64,000 nt of DNA from Prorocentrum cordatum (taxonomy: Eukaryota; Sar; Dinophyceae; Prorocentrales; Prorocentraceae). The notes beneath the pieces are model-generated. The model did no database searches. It was not told where the DNA came from and saw only the letters and a list, made by a program, of their open reading frames with translations. The translations under genes were made by a program, and so were the position numbers. Location of the stretch: contig CAUYUJ010014208.1 of assembly GCA_963575745.1 (NCBI GenBank), positions 155,001-219,000 of the forward strand, in the 5' to 3' direction. Shown piece after piece: positions 1 to 10,670 of this stretch (position 1 is the stretch's first letter; every line of letters starts with the position of its first letter).

Positions 1-1297
1 CGGGATCTGGCGCGCGGGTGTCTGCGGTCGCCCGCGCGCTGGGCCTCCTCTTCCTCCTCCTTCTCCTCTTTCTCCTCCTCCGCCCCTCACCTCACTCGTG
101 TTCTTGTCTCCTCCTGGGCGCTCCTCCTCCTCCTCCTCTACCTCCTCCTCCTCCTCCTCTTCCTCCTCTACCTCGGGGAGCCCTGGGCCCCTCCTCACCT
201 CAGCTGACTCGATCTTCGGGGACTCGACCTTAGCTGCTAGCTCGAGAGCGCGCCTACTGGCCCCGCGGGACCTGCTCTTTAGGGCCTCGTTGAGGGCCCT
301 CTCCGTCAAGTGGCCGTGTTCGTCCACCAGGGACAGGGTTCCCCTGCAAAGCAAGTCATGCAATGCCAAGTTGCCGCGGGACGGGTCCATTTTGGTCAGC
401 GGATCCGCAGGCATCCTAGCGTGTGGCATCCACCGCACTTGGGAACCTATCGAGCACAAGGCGTCTCGAATCACGGCAAGCTCGATAGCATTTCGCCTGT
501 CGGCTCTCGAGCCGGCAGAGTTACGGGAGAGAGTGTCAAACACTGATTTCGCGTCAACGACAGAGAGGCACGAGGCCGCCTCGCTAAGTTGACAATCTTG
601 GGACATCACGACCGTAAACGGGGCCTGCCCGTTGAACCAATCGGGCCTCGAGACATCGTTAAAAACAGCGTCTCTAAACAGGACTTGCAACCGCTGGGCC
701 TCGGCCGTGGCCGCGGACAGGGCTAACGTCTCCGCCGCCGCTGTGCTGGCGACGGCTCTCTTTATTCTCTGGGAACGCCAAGACAGCACACTTACTTTCG
801 ATCGTTTGTTCTGGCGAATGCCACCGTCTGCAGCCATGGCGATCCACGCTCCCTGCGCTCCACCTCGCCGAGCGGTTCCCGGGCCTCCTGAATCTCTCGC
901 GGTAACGAAAGTGAGGGGCACCGGGTCCAGGGACCAGAGGGTAAGTTTTTGCTCGCAGGAGCCCTTGAGAAACTTAACCACTTTCGACAGAACGAGAGCA
1001 TCGGAGACCAGGGGAGAGGGGAGAGCAGCAGCTAAGAGGGAAGCACTACCGGCCACGTCCGGGCGGCTCTCGCGCGCCAGCCACTGCACCTGAGCAGCGA
1101 CAGTGCGATATGACGAGATCTCATCCTTTGAGAGAGGCAGCTCAGGACTAGCTCGCCTCTCTCGATCTAGATGCATCTGACTCAGTTGCTCACGTATATA
1201 CTTCTCCTGATCAACCGTGATGCGGTCGGCGTGCTGCACGACCCTCCGGCCCGCATACTCAGACTCGCTCTCTTTCCACTTGCCAAAGTGAAAGCGC
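1..1297 (-). pseudogene. copia reverse transcriptase C-terminus and RNase H, downstream of an in-frame TAG
   Basis: After TAG at 1298-1300 the same frame continues with no further stop to the window edge. It encodes the RT connection (HFGKWKESESEYAGRR) and a copia-type RNase H: TAAAETLALSAATAEAQRLQ near 0.73 kb, VVDAKSVFDTL near 0.55 kb, and MPHARMPADPLTKMD near 0.4 kb. The last part (below 0.25 kb) is a Glu/Gly/Arg-rich tail matching a CTC/CTT-rich low-complexity run. Because no frameshift accompanies the stop, it is either a single disabling mutation or a readthrough site; one disabling mutation is simpler. Confidence 0.85.
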
Positions 1298-4200
1298 CTA
1301 CACATAATTAGCGTCCCTCAAAGGTCCCATCACGTCATCCCGACCTGAGACGATGAGATCGTCCACTTCTATTAAAACTAGGGCCTCGAGCCGGTCGAGC
1401 TTCCCGCGCTTGACCCACAAACAAGGTTCCAGCAGCGACTTGGTGAAACCTTGGCTGCCCAGCCATTCAGTCAGGGTGCGGTGCCACAGCAGCGGCGCAT
1501 CGTTAAGACCGTGCACGGGGGCCACGAGTTCTATGAGTTGCTCCGAGGGGATGCTGAGCCCCTGGCAGGGCTCCACGTAGATGGCCCCGTTGGGCCTGCG
1601 GAGGCGGTCCGATTGGCAGAACGCGTTTTTGGCGTCCGCAACGTGCAGACGCCACCCCATGGACGCGACGATCTGGAGCGTTGCCATGATGCTTTCCGAT
1701 TGGGGGGTCGGGGCGTACACGGCGAGAGACTCACCATCCGGGTCCTGGTGCCCGTGAACACACCAGCGGCTTTTGGCTTTGGGGGCCGCTCCAACCCCCT
1801 CTTGCGGCTTTAGCCGCCGAACCATCCTGGACGAAAGTATCCGGTCAGGAAACCTCCTCCTCGCCAGCCGAGATTCTTCGGCAGAGAGAACACGCGCGGC
1901 CCCGGACCCGAGGATGGCCTCCCACTCAGATCTATCCGACTCGAGAAACTGCTGGCGCTCAGAGGGGGAAAGGTGTTTCCAGACCACCTCGGCTCCACGA
2001 GGCTTCGCTGGGGGCCCGGCGTGAGCAAGGCCAGAGAAGGTTGTCTCCGTGAGGCCAGTCCATTCGAACAGCTCCTGCAGGAGCGCCTCGTCTTGCCAGT
2101 CGTCCTCGTCGTCTTCCAAGGTGGCCCAGCTGGGGGCCTCTGGGGCCCGGTCGGCGGCTCGAACCTCCGGGGTCCTAGACCGAGCCCTGGCCCCCATGGG
2201 GCCCTCCAGCGCCCGGGGAGCCGGAGCCGCGGGGGCAGCCGACGAAACCCTGGAGGCCCGGGGAAGCGAGACGTCCCGACACAGAGGGCGCGCTCGGCCC
2301 ACGACCGGGGTAGGCCCAGGAGGGCCCGGGACCGTGCCCCCAGAAAGCCCCGACTCGCGCTCGTGGACCATCCTGGCAACACGAGGCCCTCCCCCGAGGT
2401 CCTCGGCCGGCGTGAGCCTGGGAGCCACTCGTCGCTCGCTAGGCTGCTCCGACCTTCGAACCTCGGCACCGCGCGGGACCGGCGGCTCCGAGCCCGGAGC
2501 GAGAGCGAGCTCGGCGCTGCCAGCAGGCGGAACTCCGCCGGGAGCAGCAGACCCAGACGCCTCAGACGTCACGCGACCGATGGAACTGGCAGGGAGGGGA
2601 ACTTCAGTGTCTGCCTCGCTGGGCAGAGGAGCCAATCGAGGAGCAGCCGGCGACGCCGGAGGAGCCAGCGGAGCGGCCGCGGCAGGATCCAGGTTCCTCG
2701 TGGCCGGCGATGGCTGGAGCCGTTCCCCCTGCTCGGCCCGATCGTGGGCCTCTTGAGGCGGAGGGCTTTCTGAGGCCACATCCACCGCGCCGGTGCGCCT
2801 TCCCGGGGCCCTGACCTGCTCCCGCAGAGTATCAAACCTTTCCGTGTCCAAGAGCTCGGCCCCGAGGGCCTCCTGACGGGTCGCGGGCCTGACCTGCTCC
2901 TCGGAGCACTTTAAGAGCCGAGTCCGCATGGCGACCCAGACCGTGCTGCCGGTCTGATGCACAACGACCCCCGGGCCCGTCCACCGGTCGCGCTGCAAAT
3001 TGTGCGACCGGTTCGCTGCGGTGACGCGTCTCCACACGTGCACCCACTCGCCGGGCTTAAACGCCTTATCCGAGTGCAGCCGGCCTCGCGAGGCTTCAGA
3101 GAGGCGAGACCGAGCGTCCATCGAGGCGAGAGCTTTCCTGGCTTCCTCCCGGACCCGATGACGGCGGGCAAACTCTGCCGCCGCTGAGTCCCCGTCGGGA
3201 CCCTCCCGGAGCACGTCTTCGCAGCCAACGAGGTCCATAGCGTCGTCGCTAAGGAGGGCCCGAGGGATCCGGGGATTACAACCGAACACCAGCTGCGTGG
3301 GGCTGAAGCCGCCTCGATGGTACGATCGATTCTTGTGAGCGACGCACTGAGCCAAGATCTCCTCGACCTCGACGGCCGTGGAGGGGTTGAGGGCCAGCGA
3401 CGCCTTAGACAAGGCGTCCTTCAAAATCCCCCCGTGCCTCTCGCATTTCCCATTCCAATGGGGGGAGTCCGCTGGGACGACCTGGTGGAACACCCCCTCG
3501 TGCTCGCAACCGCGGCTGAATTCGCGCTCGAACTCCGCGCCCCCGTCCGAAACCACGATTTCCGGGACCCCAAACGGCCTGATCCACCACTGAAGGAAAG
3601 CCCTCCAGGTCACGAGAGCCGTGTCGTTAGGGAGAAGGCATGCCTGTTGATATGAGGTCCCGTGGTCAATAATATTCAACACCGGAGCCGAGTGACCGTC
3701 GACCTCTATGTAAAATAGGTCGACCGCCACGACCTTGTTGAACTGATAGGTGCGAGGAATGTGGGCGTGCCTTCGCCAGTGTGGCCTAGCGTGAGCCTCG
3801 CATGCAGCACGCCTGAACTCTTCTTTGACCCACTTGAGAACATCTTCCCTCGCGCGGGCGACGCGGAGGGTGCGCAGAAAGTCGGAGCGATTCGGATGAC
3901 CCAAGTTAACATGCAGCTTATGGACCTCCTGCTGAAGAGCTGGCTCCAGCTCGGCACTGGGTCGGCCCCCAGAGGCCTCCGACACCGGGGCTCCCCGGAC
4001 CGAGCGTCGAGGCGGAGGTCTCGTTTCCGGCTCGTCCTGATCTGACTCGCCTTCGTCCTCCGGCACCTCGGCGGGGAACGAGGGCGGGTCCACTTCCGAA
4101 TCGCAGACAGGGAGGGCCAGCAGCGCCTCCGGGTGATGGTGAGCCCACCCGGCGGCCTCGACGCCCATAGCGAGCGCCGCGATCAGAGCGTCAGGATACC

Positions 4201-5620
4201 GCTCAGCAAGACGTGTCCTGTGCCCCCCCTCCAATGGCACATGCTCATGCTGGCCCGAGCACGTGCGAACACAAGGAGACATGAGAGGATCGGAGTTGCC
4301 CACTAAGACGGTCCTTTTTCGGGAAAGCCCCCCGCTCTTATCCACGGACAGCCCAAACTCGCACTGATCGGTACGCCGGGTCAAGACCCCCGGGGCCCTC
4401 ATCACTTCCTGGATGGCTTCCAGCTCGAGGGAGCTGGCTCGCTCGGGCTGCTCGAATAAGAAATACCTGCCACGCTGGAGCTGATACTGGGCAATCAGGG
4501 CACATAACTGTATATATTCGAGCCCTCGCCGCTCTTCTTCGACGAGCTTATCGGGATCCATGGTGTCCCAGAATGGCACCCGAGCGATGCTGAACGCTTT
4601 ACAGACAGGAAACATCATGATCACGAGAGGCTCATCTGCAGCGATCCGCCGCCACAGCTCGCTGCGGCCCTTAGGCGTGCTAAGATCCTTGCCCGTCAGG
4701 ATGTCGAACGCCGGCGACGCGGCGTATCCCCGCCGCCTTTGCTCCTCGGAGACCCGGGGGCGCATGAACACTTCCATGACCAGAGTGCCCCCCCTTAAGC
4801 CCTCCGCCCGCTGAAGTTCCCGCGCCCTGAGGCGCCGACCTGTCCTGGGACCCGGACCTCCTAAGACCCGCGCCGAGGCCTCGCGGACCTTGCGCGGCAC
4901 CGAGGGCCCCACCAGGGCCTCAGGCACGGCTCCGGCTAGGGCGGCGGCCGCGAAGCGGTCCTCGACAACGTGCGAGAGGATGTCATCTAGGGCCCCCGCC
5001 TCCTCCTCTCCTTCCCTCCCTGGCTCTCCTCCCTTAGTCTCCGCCACCTGCTCCTCAAGACCTGACTCGAACCGCGAGAAGACCTCGGGGGGGCAGAACT
5101 CCCTGACAGGAACGACCCGTGCTTTCGAGATGGCAGCATCGATTTCAGCGCTCGTGACCGCGCCCCACGGTCGGCTCAAGAAGCTTCGGCCGTCGCTATT
5201 CTCAACTTCTATCCACCTGGTCCGGCTCGGGACCGTGCAGCGCGGGGCCCGGCCCCCGCGCCTTTCTATGGACAGAGCCAGGAAAAAGGTGGGCGCGAGA
5301 TCGCCCTCCACCGGAGTGCGCTTCCACCCCAGACGAGGCTGAAGATCGGAGGCCTCCAAAAATCTCTGAGCGGACCGGTCCCAAATCCCTTGGATCAAAC
5401 CCTTGCCGAAGGCGTGATCTTCTTTCCTGGACCTGGAATGGTAGACCTGAAGGTTTCGAAGAAAGAGGTCCTGGGGCCTCGCGGGCGGCGCGCCCGGCTT
5501 CCTCAGCGCCGCAAGCGCCTCCTGCAGCGGCGCTCCGGCGTCGTTGACGTACTCCGAGGTGTTCAGCTCGACCCTCCTGACGCCGAGGACGTGCCCTGCT
5601 GCTGCTCCTGCTGCGCCTGC
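1298..5620 (-). CDS. copia methyltransferase-like segment, integrase and reverse transcriptase
   Basis: The polyprotein frame regains coding character near 5.6 kb (VELNTSEYVNDAG). From about 4800 to 4140 is a segment resembling a degenerate C5-cytosine methyltransferase: PVCKAFS at about 4590-4620 and YFLFEQP at about 4442-4466. Integrase follows: LGHPN zinc region near 3.91 kb, then the D,D,E triad as VDLFY (about 3.72 kb), VVSDGG (about 3.55 kb) and WNGKCERHGG (about 3.44 kb). The zinc region reads CEAH where CxxC is usual. Reverse transcriptase runs from about 2.0 kb, with HVADAKNAF near 1.64 kb and EVDDLIVSG at 1345-1371. A TAG at 1298-1300 ends the frame before RNase H. Confidence 0.85.
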   Translation of the reverse strand, partial: AGAAGAAAGHVLGVRRVELNTSEYVNDAGAPLQEALAALRKPGAPPARPQDLFLRNLQVYHSRSRKEDHAFGKGLIQGIWDRSAQRFLEASDLQPRLGWKRTPVEGDLAPTFFLALSIERRGGRAPRCTVPSRTRWIEVENSDGRSFLSRPWGAVTSAEIDAAISKARVVPVREFCPPEVFSRFESGLEEQVAETKGGEPGREGEEEAGALDDILSHVVEDRFAAAALAGAVPEALVGPSVPRKVREASARVLGGPGPRTGRRLRARELQRAEGLRGGTLVMEVFMRPRVSEEQRRRGYAASPAFDILTGKDLSTPKGRSELWRRIAADEPLVIMMFPVCKAFSIARVPFWDTMDPDKLVEEERRGLEYIQLCALIAQYQLQRGRYFLFEQPERASSLELEAIQEVMRAPGVLTRRTDQCEFGLSVDKSGGLSRKRTVLVGNSDPLMSPCVRTCSGQHEHVPLEGGHRTRLAERYPDALIAALAMGVEAAGWAHHHPEALLALPVCDSEVDPPSFPAEVPEDEGESDQDEPETRPPPRRSVRGAPVSEASGGRPSAELEPALQQEVHKLHVNLGHPNRSDFLRTLRVARAREDVLKWVKEEFRRAACEAHARPHWRRHAHIPRTYQFNKVVAVDLFYIEVDGHSAPVLNIIDHGTSYQQACLLPNDTALVTWRAFLQWWIRPFGVPEIVVSDGGAEFEREFSRGCEHEGVFHQVVPADSPHWNGKCERHGGILKDALSKASLALNPSTAVEVEEILAQCVAHKNRSYHRGGFSPTQLVFGCNPRIPRALLSDDAMDLVGCEDVLREGPDGDSAAAEFARRHRVREEARKALASMDARSRLSEASRGRLHSDKAFKPGEWVHVWRRVTAANRSHNLQRDRWTGPGVVVHQTGSTVWVAMRTRLLKCSEEQVRPATRQEALGAELLDTERFDTLREQVRAPGRRTGAVDVASESPPPQEAHDRAEQGERLQPSPATRNLDPAAAAPLAPPASPAAPRLAPLPSEADTEVPLPASSIGRVTSEASGSAAPGGVPPAGSAELALAPGSEPPVPRGAEVRRSEQPSERRVAPRLTPAEDLGGGPRVARMVHERESGLSGGTVPGPPGPTPVVGRARPLCRDVSLPRASRVSSAAPAAPAPRALEGPMGARARSRTPEVRAADRAPEAPSWATLEDDEDDWQDEALLQELFEWTGLTETTFSGLAHAGPPAKPRGAEVVWKHLSPSERQQFLESDRSEWEAILGSGAARVLSAEESRLARRRFPDRILSSRMVRRLKPQEGVGAAPKAKSRWCVHGHQDPDGESLAVYAPTPQSESIMATLQIVASMGWRLHVADAKNAFCQSDRLRRPNGAIYVEPCQGLSIPSEQLIELVAPVHGLNDAPLLWHRTLTEWLGSQGFTKSLLEPCLWVKRGKLDRLEALVLIEVDDLIVSGRDDVMGPLRDANYV

Positions 5621-6693
5621 ATGCGCATCATCATGGCCGCAATCTTCCCGAGGTCCTGGTCCGAGAGGCTCGGCGCGGGCTGCTGCGCGCGCATCTCCCT
5701 CTCCTGATTGACGAAGCTCTGGACCGTGCCCCACACCCTCTCGTTGGCCTTGGCCTGGGTCTCGATGCAGATCTTCATGTCTGACAGCGCGATCTGCATT
5801 TCGGTCGTCGTCATGGGCCGAGACGCCGATGGTCCCGGCGGCTTGGTCATGGCTCCGGCTGCTCGGCTCGCCGCCCTCTGCGCCGAGAAGTCGATCGCCC
5901 GGCCTCCTGAGGTGATCATCGTCGGCTCGGCCGCCTCCAGCTGCGCCGGGGAGGGGTGCTTGTAGGGCACGTGCCCCTCGCTCGCCGGCACGTAAAGGTT
6001 CTGTGGAACCGGAGGGATCCCCGCCGCCGACACCTTCGCCGTAGGTCCGCTCCCCTCCAGGACGCGGCGAGCTCGCTGAGGTTCCGGTCCTGGCGTCCAC
6101 GGATCCGGTGGCATGATCGGGAAGTGGCCGCTCTTGTACGCCTCCACCATCTGAGCTGCCTTCGCCTTGGCGTCCGCGCGGTTGGCCTTGCCCGCCTGCT
6201 TGTCGATCTTGCGCTTCTCGGCCTCGAAGATCTCTTCCGGCGTCTTGTCCCTCAAGAAGAGGCGCTGGGAGCACTGCTGGCAGTGCTCGTAGACGCTGGT
6301 GGAGTTGCTCCCCGACTTTCGAGCCCACGGCGGGTGAGGACACGAGTCGATGGGGAAGCTCTCGACGAACGTCTTCGGGAGCTTCTGGCAGAGGTGCTTC
6401 ATCCGGCCCAGGATGTACGTCATGTTGACCAGGCGCAGGTACCAGTTGCGCCAACGATACTCGTACTTCCTTAGCTGCGTGTGGCCGTTCTGGAAGAGCT
6501 CCTTCTCGCTCTCCTGCATCGCCTCGGCACTCAGGGTGTCCTCGAGGGTCTCCGGAAGCTGCTCCCACTCCGGTCCTGGCGACATCTCGCTGTCGCTCTC
6601 GATGATGGAGCCCAGCAACTTGCTGCGCCTCGGAGTCCCCGGCTTGCTGCCGACCCCCGTGGCCTTCAGAACGTGCTTCTTGCGATCGGGCAT
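5563..6693 (-). CDS. Nested 376-codon frame between protease and integrase
   Basis: It starts at an ATG (MPDRKKHVLKATGVG) and ends with TGA at 5563-5565. It lies wholly inside the polyprotein but in another frame. Its composition is protein-like: Trp/Tyr-rich around residues 75-100, a Cys/His cluster (C118, H120, C138, C141) that could bind zinc, a charged helical stretch at 145-185, and a Gln/Met-rich end. The overlapping polyprotein frame is Arg/Gly/Asp-rich here and reads like a shadow. It may be the true spacer domain displaced by two compensating indels, or a product made by recoding. Copia elements of dinoflagellates often carry a Cys/His patch here; the function is unknown. Confidence 0.65.
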   Translation of the reverse strand: MPDRKKHVLKATGVGSKPGTPRRSKLLGSIIESDSEMSPGPEWEQLPETLEDTLSAEAMQESEKELFQNGHTQLRKYEYRWRNWYLRLVNMTYILGRMKHLCQKLPKTFVESFPIDSCPHPPWARKSGSNSTSVYEHCQQCSQRLFLRDKTPEEIFEAEKRKIDKQAGKANRADAKAKAAQMVEAYKSGHFPIMPPDPWTPGPEPQRARRVLEGSGPTAKVSAAGIPPVPQNLYVPASEGHVPYKHPSPAQLEAAEPTMITSGGRAIDFSAQRAASRAAGAMTKPPGPSASRPMTTTEMQIALSDMKICIETQAKANERVWGTVQSFVNQEREMRAQQPAPSLSDQDLGKIAAMMMRMQAQQEQQQGTSSASGGSS

Positions 6694-9142
6694 CCGATCC
6701 CGCGTCGTTGCCCTCCGGGCTGGTCGAGGCCAGGTTAAGCTCCCTGACGTCTTGAACCGGACAGGCTACGGACCCGCTGCTCCCTTGGACCCCCGAGGCT
6801 TTCGGATCCCGGACCCTGGAGCCCAAAACAGAGCCAGAGCGAGAGAGAAAGGAGAGGAAGGCTGAAAGCACAGGCTGCTCCCGGCCCTCACTGCCCGCCC
6901 CCCTTCGGTCCTGGACGAGGTGCGGCAGGCAGCCCGCGGGCAGGCTCGCCTTCATGTCCTCGGGGATGCTGAAGTGCTCGGGAGCGCAGTGAATGAGAGA
7001 AACCGAGCGATGCCCGGACGGCATCCGGAAAAGCTGCCTCACGACTCTATCTCCGCAATCTGTCACAGTCATCTCGTCAGCCTTCAGATCAATGTTAGCC
7101 TCGATCATCTCAAGAAACTTGGCGGGCAAGATCGGCGGGACCTGGCCTTCCAAGACTAGAAACTCGATGAACCCACGTCCTGCCAAAGAGCATGGCACCC
7201 AGGCCCTGCCCACCGTCTTGGCCGATCCGCCGATGCCCGAGGCCTTGCGACCATCGAGCGGAGTCCAGTCGACGAACACGAAGTAGCCACGCTTGCGAAA
7301 GGCCTCGACTAGGTTCTTCACGTCCGGGGTTCCGATGAGGGCCTGGCCTGCTGCCGTGTCCACAAGTGCGTGATCCCTCATGCTCCTAAGCGAAACCTCC
7401 GGTGTCTCCGACTGGCCAATCAGGCCTACCCACTGTTCGACGCTGAAGGTCGCCCACGTAGATAACTCAGCAGCTTCACCGGCGGAGATAACGACAATCG
7501 AGCCGAGGTCGGCCCCGAGCTCGTAGTTGTCATAGACGCGCTGGTACTGGCCCAGCTGTATCATCTCCGCGTCTGCGGAGGAGATGGTCTGCTTCAGGTC
7601 GCGGACGGCCACGAGCCCGTCGCAGTAGCTCTTGTCGAGGTCGGCCTCCAGCTCGAGCTCCATCGCCATAGCATCTGTCAAGAACGAGGGATCTCCGTCG
7701 GCGTTGGAGTAGCAGAAGAAGCCAGGAGAGGACCCCTTCGTCGCAGCCGAGGACGAGGCTCCCTTCTTCTCGCTATTAATCCGGTCCAGCTTCGATCTGT
7801 AGGGCTTCCTGCAGTCCTCTGCCCAGTGCCCGCGCTCACCACAGTTGGCACATCTCGTCTTCTTCTTCAGGTCGGCCGAGGTGATACGGCGGTATCCTGG
7901 CTTGGACGCGCGCCTACGGTCGAAGAATTCACGATCAACCTTGCGAGTAGCCTTCATCTTGCGAACCTCGGTCCAGGTCCGACGTTTCTCCTTTCCGATC
8001 TTTTCCTCTACGATGGCGGCCAGGACGGGCATCAGGTCGTCCTCCGCCAAGTCCTGCTCCTCAAGGGCCGTGAGGAACGTCTGAGCGTCATCCTCGAGGA
8101 GCTCGAACGAGTCGTCCACCGTCTCGTAGAACGACACCGCCTCCGGATCGTCGCACCACGGGGCCGGAGGCGGCGAAACCTCGAGCTCCTCCGGAGTCTG
8201 CTCCACGTAGGTCTTGGTCGCCGTCGAGGTCGAGCCTGGGAGCACGCTGCGCTCGCGCACGTCCAGCAACAGAAGAGCTTGTCTGATAGCCTTAAACGAC
8301 TTGTCGCCTCCCGCCAGCGTCCTCAAGTTAATCTTATTCTGCTGACTGAGGTTGGCACCCTCCTCCAGGTATCGTGCGAGAACTCCATCGGGAAGCTTCA
8401 GTCCGAAGGTCTCCGCCGTCGAGATCTGGGCGTCTCTCCTGATAACGTAGTCCGTCAAGCTCTCGCCACGGCGGATGCTGTAGTCGAAAAGCGCCTCGTT
8501 CTGTGCCTCCCTCTCCTTGTCGCCGGGGCGTTCTCCGTTGAGTATCGCCAAGTGGTCCAACAACTTCTCCACACCGTCGCGCACGTCCAAGGTCGATCTC
8601 ACCAGCTTGAACTTACCTTGGATCTCGACGGGAAGAGTCTCCAGAACTTTTGCTGCCTGAACCTCCGCGGCGTACCCGGTCCTCTTCGCCCACGCGCGTA
8701 GGTTACCCTTGTAGAGGTCGAGGTGCTCATAGTTGAGCCACACCGGCGGGGCGCCGAAGTCGCGGTTCGGGCGATCCCAGGAGCCACTCCACCAGCCACC
8801 CCACTGGTTCGAGTCACTCTGCCCGTCCTGCTCCGTCGCCGCTGCCGCTGCACCCGTAGACACCGCGCCAGCCGCGGCCGTGTCCGCCGCCGCTGGCTGG
8901 GCCGGCACCCACTGCCACGAGCCCGCTGCCGAGCTCCACCCTGACCACGCGCTTCCCCACGTCTGGCGCCACCAAGAGTCCTGGGCGCCAGCTGAGGTTG
9001 CGGCCCCGGCTGCGGGGCGCGTGGTCTCTGGAACTGATCCAGCCCAGGGATCGGTCGGCGTCGTCTGCGTCTGGCCATGCTGTCGGCCGGCGCCCGCATC
9101 ATCCTCCCCCTCTTGCCCCTCACCAGCTGCTCCGCTTACCAT
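6690..9142 (-). CDS. copia Gag and aspartic protease segment
   Basis: This is the N-terminal part of the polyprotein. The frame is open from an ATG at 9223, but the ATG at 9142 (MVSGAAGEG) is preferred because an acidic Gly/Ala-rich Gag N-terminus starts there and the 27 upstream codons look like leader. Gag would form the particle and bind RNA: a CCHC knuckle (CANCGERGHWAEDC) lies at about 7812-7853 after a basic stretch. The protease active site is DTAAGQALIG at 7331-7360, a variant of the usual D-T/S-G, in a context typical of dinoflagellate copia elements. Recognisable coding character ends near 6.70 kb, where a different frame takes over although this frame stays open. Confidence 0.85.
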
Positions 9143-9456
9143 TGTCCCAAGCTGAGAGCACGGCAGGAGGCGTGGAAAGGGGGCGAAGGAGGGGGGATGT
9201 ATTTTGCTAAGCGCCAGGCGCACAGCCTAAGCCCAAAGGGCTACGGAAGAAGTCCGAGCCCTAACCCGTAGCTAAACCCGGAGAGCGGGAGAGGGGAGGT
9301 CGAGAAAGAGGGACCGGGGCCCTCAAGGGCCAGAGGGCCACCGGGACCCCACGGACCTCCGGGACCCGGGCCCCGGGGCCCGAGGGGGACACTCCCCCCC
9401 TATCCGACGTTAGCAGACACTGCAACATCGCAAAAATCACGACTGGAGCCCTGGAC

Positions 9457-9720
9457 CCCATCTCTCTGCGTCACCTTCGAAAAGCTCGATCGATCTGTGC
9501 GAGTCCTGGGGCCCAGGACCGGGCGAAAACGCCTGTGACGCCAGGATCCCAGGATCCCAAGGTCGGAGGAGGCATCATGGCCCCATCGCTCTGCGTCATC
9601 CTCAAAAAGCTCGATCGATCTGTGAGAGCCCTGGGGCCCAGAACCGGGCGAAAAACCGCCTGTTGCGAGAGAGCCGCGACGCCAGGATCCCAGGATCTCA
9701 GGGTCGGAGGAGATGTCATG
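9457..9720. repeat. Two tandem copies of a ~124/141-bp unit
   Basis: The phrase CTCTGCGTCA, then AAAGCTCGATCGATCTGTG, CTGGGGCCCAG and CCAGGATCCCAGGAT recur in the same order from 9457 and from 9581. The second unit carries a short extra stretch. The unit lies just upstream of the copia gag start, so it could be LTR or leader sequence. The flanks 9223-9456 and 9721-10190 show no recognisable gene. Confidence 0.75.
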
Positions 9721-10194
9721 GCCCCAGCCATGATCCTGCTTCCACAGCGAGTGCCAAAACGTTGATGCCGCCACACGCCGAAAGCTAGATAAATCCCACC
9801 AGCCCTCTGGGCGTAGGTGGTCTAGGGAGTTTCCTCTTTCTCTCTTTGGCGCGGCGCAAGTAGCCTAGACTGCAGCCGTTTGATACCTATCTATTAAGAA
9901 GACAGGCCACTTCCTTCGAAGCCTCGTCGAGCGCTGTGGCTTCTGCAGCAAACGCGCTGCAAGGCGAGTGCCAAAACGTGCCGTGGACCATCCGGGGCTC
10001 ATATGTGTAGCCTCCTGGCACTCTGGACCACAAGCCGATTATCCATGCAGCTGCGGCGCAGTCGCCCTCCCGAACGTCGCCGTCGGACTCCTCTTCCAAC
10101 ACCCTTCTTCCACTTCGGGGAGGGGTTTAGCCCTCCCCCCTCTCCCCTCCCCTGGACCTGGACGGGGCGCCCCGCGAGGTGTCAGAGGGTACTT

Positions 10195-10670
10195 TTTCGC
10201 CCAAGATGGCTCCAAGAGGGCCTCAGAGCCTAAGATGACCTCCAAGATGGCTCAATATAGCCCAAGACGCCTCAAGTCGGCTCCATGATGCTCCAAGAGG
10301 CCCCAAGAACGCTTCAAGACGACTCCAAGAGGCCTCCGAGACCGCCAAGGAGGCCTCAAAGAAGCCCAAATCCTTCAAACACCTAAAGAAATTACTGGTT
10401 TTGCTTTCTCGCCTTTTCGCTTCCGATTGTCATCCGAAGCCTCAAAATGGCTTCAAGATGGCCCCAGGAGAGACCCAAGAGAGCCCCAAGACGGCTCCAA
10501 GAGCACCCGAGAGAGCTCCAAGAGAACCCCAAGAGCGCCCCAAGAGGCGACTCTTGGGGCTCCCGAGGAGGGACCCTCATTGAATCTCCCCCCTGGTTGA
10601 TCGATACCCTCCAAGCTGGTCCCAAGAGCGCCCCTAAAGCTCCCAAGAGCGCCCCTAAGAGGGCGCCCTA
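10195..10670 (+). repeat. Degenerate CCAAGAYGGCC array
   Basis: Loose 9-12 bp units (CCAAGATGGC, CCAAGAGGCC) run head to tail. They are interrupted near 10370-10440 by a non-repeat core (CTTTTCGCTTCCGATTGTC) related to the core in the sister arrays listed below. All ORFs here are by-products of the repeat. A CTC/GAY microsatellite follows at 10675-10745. Confidence 0.8.

Larger units (their letters stand above)
1..9142 (-). mobile_element. Ty1/copia-type LTR retrotransposon, left-truncated by the window edge
   Basis: A single minus-strand element carries, in order, gag with a zinc knuckle, aspartic protease, a nested spacer frame, a methyltransferase-like segment, integrase, reverse transcriptase and RNase H. 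Integrase before reverse transcriptase is the copia order. Only the 5' side lies in the window, so the two LTRs cannot be compared; no LTR edge, primer-binding site or target duplication could be fixed in 9143-9460. The copy is probably not autonomous: the main frame meets a TAG at 1298-1300, and the best-looking frame changes near 6.69 and 5.56 kb. Confidence 0.9.

Noticed and set aside
1345-1371. RT active site EVDD instead of YVDD as a defect
   Set aside because: The two catalytic Asp are present; the preceding residue varies among copia elements.
3700-3925. Loss of integrase function because the zinc motif reads CEAH instead of CxxC
   Set aside because: His can replace Cys as a ligand and the D,D,E residues are intact; one substitution in one copy is not evidence of inactivation.
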